The notes beneath the pieces are model-generated. The model saw only the letters and a list, made by a program, of their open reading frames with translations. It searched no databases and had not been told where the DNA came from. A DNA stretch of 36,044 nt, taken from positions 1 through 36,044 of the forward strand of contig JAZRZL010000087.1 in NCBI GenBank assembly GCA_045601345.1. The letters run 5' to 3'. Below, piece after piece: positions 32,085 to 36,044 of this stretch; positions within the stretch are counted from its first letter, which is position 1; each line of letters begins with the position of its first letter. This DNA comes from SVMC01 sp045601345 (lineage in GTDB: Bacteria; Bacillota; Clostridia; Oscillospirales; Oscillospiraceae). The translations under genes and the position numbers were made by a program.

Positions 32085-32768
32085 ATGCCGAAATCCATAC
32101 TGATTATTGAAGATGACCATAACATCGCCGACCTGCTGCGTCTTTATCTTGAAAAGGAGGGCTATGAGGTTGCCCTTGCCTCAGATGGAGGCAAGGGTGT
32201 GGAGCGTTTCCGGGAGATGCATCCGAGCTTGGTGCTTCTTGATCTCATGCTGCCGGTGCTCAATGGCTGGGGTGTGTGCCGAACCATCCGTGCAGAAGCC
32301 GATACGCCCATCATCATGCTCACCGCCAAGGGCGAAACTTCTGATAAGGTCACCGGCCTGAAGCTGGGCGCGGATGACTATATTACTAAGCCATTTGAAA
32401 TGAAAGAGGTTCTTGCCCGCATTGAAGCTGTTCTGCGCCGCAGTGGCGTGGAGATTGATAAAGGTGCCAGACGTCTGGAATTTGACCAGCTAATTATTGA
32501 TATGGATGCCTTTGAACTGATTGTGCGCGGAAAGAAAACCGATACCCCGCCAAAGGAAATGGAGCTTCTTTACTATCTGGCCTCCTCTCCCAACCGCGTC
32601 TATACCAGAAATCAGCTCCTTGATGAGGTTTGGGGCTTTGAGTACTTAGGCGACAGCCGCACGGTAGACGTCCATATTAAGCGTCTGCGCGAAAAGCTGG
32701 AGGGTGTTTCCGACCAGTGGACGCTGAAAACCGTTTGGGGCGTTGGCTATAAATTTGAGGTCGCATAA
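32085..32768 (+). CDS. OmpR/PhoB-family response regulator
   Basis: The 227-residue regulator has a receiver domain (1-118) with acidic pocket EDD (9-11), phosphoacceptor D53 (LLDLMLP) and K102 (TKPFE). An OmpR-type winged helix follows (130-226; NRVYTRNQLLDEVWG... VDVHIKRLREKL... VWGVGYKFE). GGGAGG precedes the ATG. It is co-transcribed with the sensor kinase 3 nt downstream. The regulated genes cannot be told from sequence; the HtrA-like gene at the end of the operon is one likely target. Confidence 0.97.
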   Translation: MPKSILIIEDDHNIADLLRLYLEKEGYEVALASDGGKGVERFREMHPSLVLLDLMLPVLNGWGVCRTIRAEADTPIIMLTAKGETSDKVTGLKLGADDYITKPFEMKEVLARIEAVLRRSGVEIDKGARRLEFDQLIIDMDAFELIVRGKKTDTPPKEMELLYYLASSPNRVYTRNQLLDEVWGFEYLGDSRTVDVHIKRLREKLEGVSDQWTLKTVWGVGYKFEVA

Positions 32769-32771
32769 ATC

Positions 32772-34382
32772 ATGAAAACTTCTTTTGGCCGCCAGTTTCT
32801 GCTGACTGCCCTGTTATTTTTGGTTTGTATTCTGACATTGACGCTGGCCTTTCGCGGCTATCTTATGCACGATTTCGTGGAAAAGCTCTGCGCACCGCTG
32901 GAGGAAAACGCCCGGGGAATTGCACAGCTGGCTTCACCATACAATGACCCGCTGAACCTTTCCGGCAGCTGGGATATGCGCATCAATCTCTACATCTCTG
33001 CCGGGATTGCTGGCGATGATACCCAATTTTTGATCTGTGACAAAGCAGACAACGGAGACAGGATTCAACTGCCAATTTCCATGTGCTCATGCAGCTCCTT
33101 CTATTGCAACCATCTCGGTCAGGAGCTTGCGGACGATAAGAACGGCTATATTGCACACGCTATAGAGCAAATCGACCAACAGCTCTGCGATGGGACAGAT
33201 GAATATCCCGTATTCTCCGGCATCACCACAATTTTCTCCGAACTGAATATGGAAGAAGCTCAACCGATGGAGGCATCGGATGAAACCGCATCTGTTCAGC
33301 GTGCGCCCATGGAGAAGCTGCTGAACAAAGCCCTCCCCGAAGAAGCGCATCCCCAGCAGACGCAATACCTTGCAGCTATCGCACCAATTTACACACTGGA
33401 TGCACGGAAGATGGTCTTTGCTTACGCAGTGGCCTACAAAAAATATGACCCGACATTTATCAACCAAACCAATCATTTTATCAAGTTTCTTGTCATCGCC
33501 GTTTCTCTTCTGGCGCTGTTCCTTCTTCCCCTCCTGATCCGAAGCCAGAATCAGCCGCTACGCGATATGGCCGCCACCGTGCGACGCTTCGGTCACGGAG
33601 AACTGGATGTACGCATTCCCGTCGGGGGGAACAATACAGAGGAAATTGATGAGCTGGCCGTAGCCTTCAATAATATGGCGGTCTCTCTGGAGCAGTCCGA
33701 GCTGCGCAGACGAGAATTCGTTGCCAACATCAGCCATGAGCTGAAAACACCCATGACCACCATCGCCGGATTTATGGACGGTATGCTTGATGGTACCATC
33801 CCGCCTGAGCGCCACCGGGAATATATGCAGACCGTCAGCAATGAGGTCCGGCGGCTGAGCCGCCTTGTGCGCAGTATGCTGGAGATTTCTCGCCTCCAGT
33901 CGCAGGGCATCCCCGATGAGCATAAGCAGATTTTCGATATCTCTGAGCAGGCAGGACAGACCCTTTTCAACTTTGAGAAAAAGATCAATGACCGTGGAAT
34001 TCATGTCACGGTGGATTTCCCGGAAAGCCCGGTGGAGGTTTTTGCGGAAAAGGACTCCATTACGCAGGTCATTTACAATCTGATTGACAATGCGGTAAAA
34101 TTCTGCAACCCCGGCGGCGAACTGCGCCTGAAAATTGCCCTCGCTACCACCAGAGCACTGGTGTCGGTATCCAATACCGGCGGAACCATCCCGGAAAACG
34201 AGCTTCCCAGAATTTTCGAGCGCTTCCACAAAACCGATAAGAGCCGTTCCTCCAACCGTGACGGTGTGGGTCTTGGTCTGTATATCGTCCGCACCATTAT
34301 CCTCAGCCATGGTGAGGATATCACCGTCACCAGCAGGGATGGCTTGACCACCTTTACCTTTACCCTTGCACTCCCCGCCTGA
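32772..34382 (+). CDS. Membrane sensor histidine kinase
   Basis: The 536-residue protein has TM1 about 8-28, an extracellular sensor domain 30-235, TM2 236-256, HAMP 257-310, HisKA with H322 (NISHELKTPMTT), and an HATPase_c domain with N box QVIYNLIDNAVKFC and G box GVGLGLYIVRTI. The sensor domain has a Cys cluster (C89, C105, C107, C112 with H114) in LICDKAD... SMCSCSSFYCNHLG, which could bind metal or form disulphides. A family-typical small-residue stretch ARGIAQLASP follows TM1. It is the partner of the response regulator immediately upstream. Confidence 0.96.
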   Translation: MKTSFGRQFLLTALLFLVCILTLTLAFRGYLMHDFVEKLCAPLEENARGIAQLASPYNDPLNLSGSWDMRINLYISAGIAGDDTQFLICDKADNGDRIQLPISMCSCSSFYCNHLGQELADDKNGYIAHAIEQIDQQLCDGTDEYPVFSGITTIFSELNMEEAQPMEASDETASVQRAPMEKLLNKALPEEAHPQQTQYLAAIAPIYTLDARKMVFAYAVAYKKYDPTFINQTNHFIKFLVIAVSLLALFLLPLLIRSQNQPLRDMAATVRRFGHGELDVRIPVGGNNTEEIDELAVAFNNMAVSLEQSELRRREFVANISHELKTPMTTIAGFMDGMLDGTIPPERHREYMQTVSNEVRRLSRLVRSMLEISRLQSQGIPDEHKQIFDISEQAGQTLFNFEKKINDRGIHVTVDFPESPVEVFAEKDSITQVIYNLIDNAVKFCNPGGELRLKIALATTRALVSVSNTGGTIPENELPRIFERFHKTDKSRSSNRDGVGLGLYIVRTIILSHGEDITVTSRDGLTTFTFTLALPA

Positions 34383-34416
34383 TTTGTAGGGAGTATCCCC
34401 TCATTGGAGGCAAAGC

Positions 34417-35562
34417 ATGAATTTTGACGATTTATTTCCACCAAACGAAGACAGCACTGGCGGAATCTATACAACCGGCCGATCTGAGCAGGAACCAAAC
34501 AATAATATGGGTTCCATTATCGTCCTGTGTCTGCTGCTGGTTGTTTCCATTACTCTAACGGGTATACTCTGGCGCGTAATGAAACAAAGCCCTTCCAATC
34601 AGGAGCAGGATGTCTCTGCCGATAATTTCGATATGCAAGACACGCAGAAAGAGGTGATTTCTAATACCTCGGATTTCATCGTGGATTACACTTTCAATGG
34701 CAAGAGCTATAGCGGCTTTTTTTTCCAACCCTACGCCTTTGATTTGCCTGACGGCTATATTCTCACCAGCGCCGAACCCTTCTCCGGGGATACCGCTGCC
34801 AATACACCACAGACCATTGTAGTAACAGCCAGCAATGGTCTGGAATATACTGCGTATTTTCGGAAAAAAAATGCCACGCTTGGCGTGGCCATCCTAAAGA
34901 TTTACGGCAACAAGCTCCCCAAAGGCACGACGCTTTGCGGCTCGAATTCTCTGCTCGAAGGAAATTCGGCGCAGACCTTCCTTTATCTGGGCGGTACGGA
35001 TACAGAGCTTTCTGTCCCATATGAGGAGCTTTTTAGAGACGGTGAAAATGATTTCGTCAATGATAGCTTTCTGAAATCACAGCTTCTATTGGAAAATGCA
35101 AAACAAGGCACCCCAATTTTTAATGACGCAGGGCAGGTTGTTGCAATCATGGCAAAGCCGGATACAGGCTTCGATGGGTCAAAATATGTCGCCTCCATTG
35201 CCGAAGTCAACGACTGGGTTTGGGATACGCTGCAAAATCCCCTGCGTTATATCGGCATCCATGGAAAAATGATCACAGTTCACAGCAGAACAGCACAATC
35301 TATGAACTCCGGATTTCGTGTGGATTACGTGGAAGCCACAAAAGAATACGATCTGACGGACTGTCTTGAACCGGGAGATCTTATCTTGGGATTCTTCGAC
35401 AATTATAGCCTGACGAGACCGAACGATCTGGCGAACATCGAAGCACTGGAAGCCCTCTATAAAAACTTTACTGACGGTAAGCTCGTCGCACTTTCCGTCT
35501 ACCGTTCTGAAAACAGGGACAAAACAAAAAACATTTTCCTGCCCCATAATACGAAACGATAG
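34417..35562 (+). CDS. HtrA-like pseudoprotease with PDZ domain
   Basis: The 381-residue protein has a cytoplasmic N terminus, TM 33-52, a trypsin-like domain (about 85-270) and a PDZ-like domain (275-363: YIGIHGKMI... CLEPGDLILGF). The HtrA landmarks are recognisable but lack catalytic residues. GYILTSAEPF (113-122) stands where GYIVTNxHV should carry His. TLGVAILKI (154-162) replaces DLAVLKI with its Asp. AKQGTPIFNDAGQVVAI (228-244) replaces GNSGGPLFNxxGxVIGI with its Ser. It probably binds misfolded or signal peptides without cutting, or acts as a regulator for the kinase encoded upstream. GGAGG precedes the start; it lies 34 bp after the kinase. Confidence 0.8.
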   Translation: MNFDDLFPPNEDSTGGIYTTGRSEQEPNNNMGSIIVLCLLLVVSITLTGILWRVMKQSPSNQEQDVSADNFDMQDTQKEVISNTSDFIVDYTFNGKSYSGFFFQPYAFDLPDGYILTSAEPFSGDTAANTPQTIVVTASNGLEYTAYFRKKNATLGVAILKIYGNKLPKGTTLCGSNSLLEGNSAQTFLYLGGTDTELSVPYEELFRDGENDFVNDSFLKSQLLLENAKQGTPIFNDAGQVVAIMAKPDTGFDGSKYVASIAEVNDWVWDTLQNPLRYIGIHGKMITVHSRTAQSMNSGFRVDYVEATKEYDLTDCLEPGDLILGFFDNYSLTRPNDLANIEALEALYKNFTDGKLVALSVYRSENRDKTKNIFLPHNTKR

Positions 35563-35567
35563 TACAG

Positions 35568-35966
35568 ATGGACGAAATAGGAGGGGGGACGCATTATCCT
35601 TCTACTATATCTCCATATCTGACAAGCGTTACATTCCCTATCTCGTTTGCCCTGTCCATTTGCACTCGGCAAACAGGGCGGTATCATCGTTTTACTGCAA
35701 AGCAGCTCAAACTGTTATTCAAAGAATCATTGAATAAGTTTTTGCATCAATACGGTTATGACTTTGCTGAGGATTCAACTCGCGTTTTGACCATCAAGGT
35801 TAAAGATCGGAAAAATTCCCGCATACTTCATAGTGTCGACTTTGCTTTTGTTCATGACTACGAAGATGATGACGGATTCGATTGCCAAGAATACATTCAC
35901 TATAGGGCATCTCTATTTATTCTGCGTGAGGCGAGCTGCGAGGGATTTTTCTGTCAGATTCAATAA
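35568..35966 (+). CDS. Unidentified ORF, probably a gene remnant ending in a repeat
   Basis: The open frame codes for 132 residues, but there is no ribosome binding site before ATG 35568. GGAGGGGGG lies inside the frame at 35580-35588. A stem GCCCTGT/ACAGGGC (35649-35655 and 35673-35679) that may terminate the preceding gene lies in the first third. The central part (about 43-110) looks protein-like: FKESLNKFLHQYGYDF, LTIKVKDRKNSRILHSVDFAFV and DYEDDDGFDCQEYIHY. The last ~20 residues and the TAA come from the family 2 repeat. I do not recognise the family. The real start may be later or lost. Confidence 0.35.
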   Translation: MDEIGGGTHYPSTISPYLTSVTFPISFALSICTRQTGRYHRFTAKQLKLLFKESLNKFLHQYGYDFAEDSTRVLTIKVKDRKNSRILHSVDFAFVHDYEDDDGFDCQEYIHYRASLFILREASCEGFFCQIQ

Positions 35967-36044
35967 AAATCGCAGGGAATACTTGACGTATTTTCAAGAT
36001 TTTTATTAAATCTGACGGAAATAAGACCCGCAGATTCGACCGCG
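35905..36044. repeat. Family 2 palindromic repeat, copy b (runs off window)
   Basis: It aligns with 29426-29566: both begin GGGCATCTSTATTKATTC and share TCTGCGTGAGGC, AAAAATCGCAGG, TTTTCAAGA and GGAAATAAGACCCGCAG. The interior folds: CTGTCAGATTCAATAAAAAT near 35951 pairs with the complement of ATTTTTATTAAATCTGACGG near 35998, with two mismatches over 21 bp. The right end is cut by the window. Confidence 0.75.

Overview
The window looks like chromosome from an endospore-forming, Gram-positive member of the Clostridia, most likely an Oscillospiraceae-type gut bacterium. The grounds are spoIIP, a YlmH-type S4 protein, SLH-anchored surface enzymes, a TRAP-fed hexuronate pathway and a CpsB/BY-kinase module, with GC-rich third codon positions. 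No rRNA, tRNA, CRISPR array or intact transposase gene was seen.

Region 1 (1-17.7 kb) is a pectin/hexuronate utilisation locus. On the minus strand lie a GH28 polygalacturonase (cut by the left edge), a FadR-type GntR regulator, and an operon dctP-dctQ-dctM-uxuA-uxuB. On the plus strand, after a small YcxB-like membrane protein, lies eda(VOC fusion)-kdgK-uxaC-MFS-uxaB-uxaA. Together these encode polymer cleavage, uptake of uronates, the isomerase, both reductase/dehydratase branches (fructuronate and tagaturonate), and KDG kinase plus KDPG aldolase to pyruvate and glyceraldehyde-3-phosphate. A shared ACTAG-N4-CTAGT-like motif sits at the gntR and dctP promoters, and a degenerate copy sits before eda, so the GntR protein plausibly controls the set. 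LacI/CcpA-type palindromes sit upstream of the GH28 gene and in the dctP leader.

Region 2 (17.8-22.4 kb, minus) is one 1519-residue secreted enzyme: a clan GH-A-like barrel, three CBM-like modules, Cys/His-rich repeats, a concanavalin-like module and three SLH repeats.

Region 3 (22.5-28.3 kb, plus) starts with a 700-bp repeat element, followed by a promoter and a four-gene tyrosine-phosphorylation operon: CpsB-type phosphatase, a membrane-anchored Ig-like protein, a BY-kinase-like protein with degenerate motifs, and a canonical BY-kinase. Both kinases end in very tyrosine-rich tails. No glycosyltransferase is present.

Region 4 (28.3-36.0 kb) holds spoIIP, a C39-like cysteine-peptidase-fold protein, ylmH, and a two-component system followed by an HtrA-like protein that lacks all recognisable catalytic residues. 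The window ends in an unidentified ORF whose tail lies in a repeat.

The intergenic space is dominated by two repeat families. Family 1 (four copies) has terminal inverted repeats, two copies with 10-12-bp flanking direct repeats, and 1 to 3 internal ~167-bp units. One copy has inserted into the 3' end of the YcxB-like gene. Family 2 is a ~150-bp near-palindrome that overlaps the 3' ends of two genes and supplies their stop codons.
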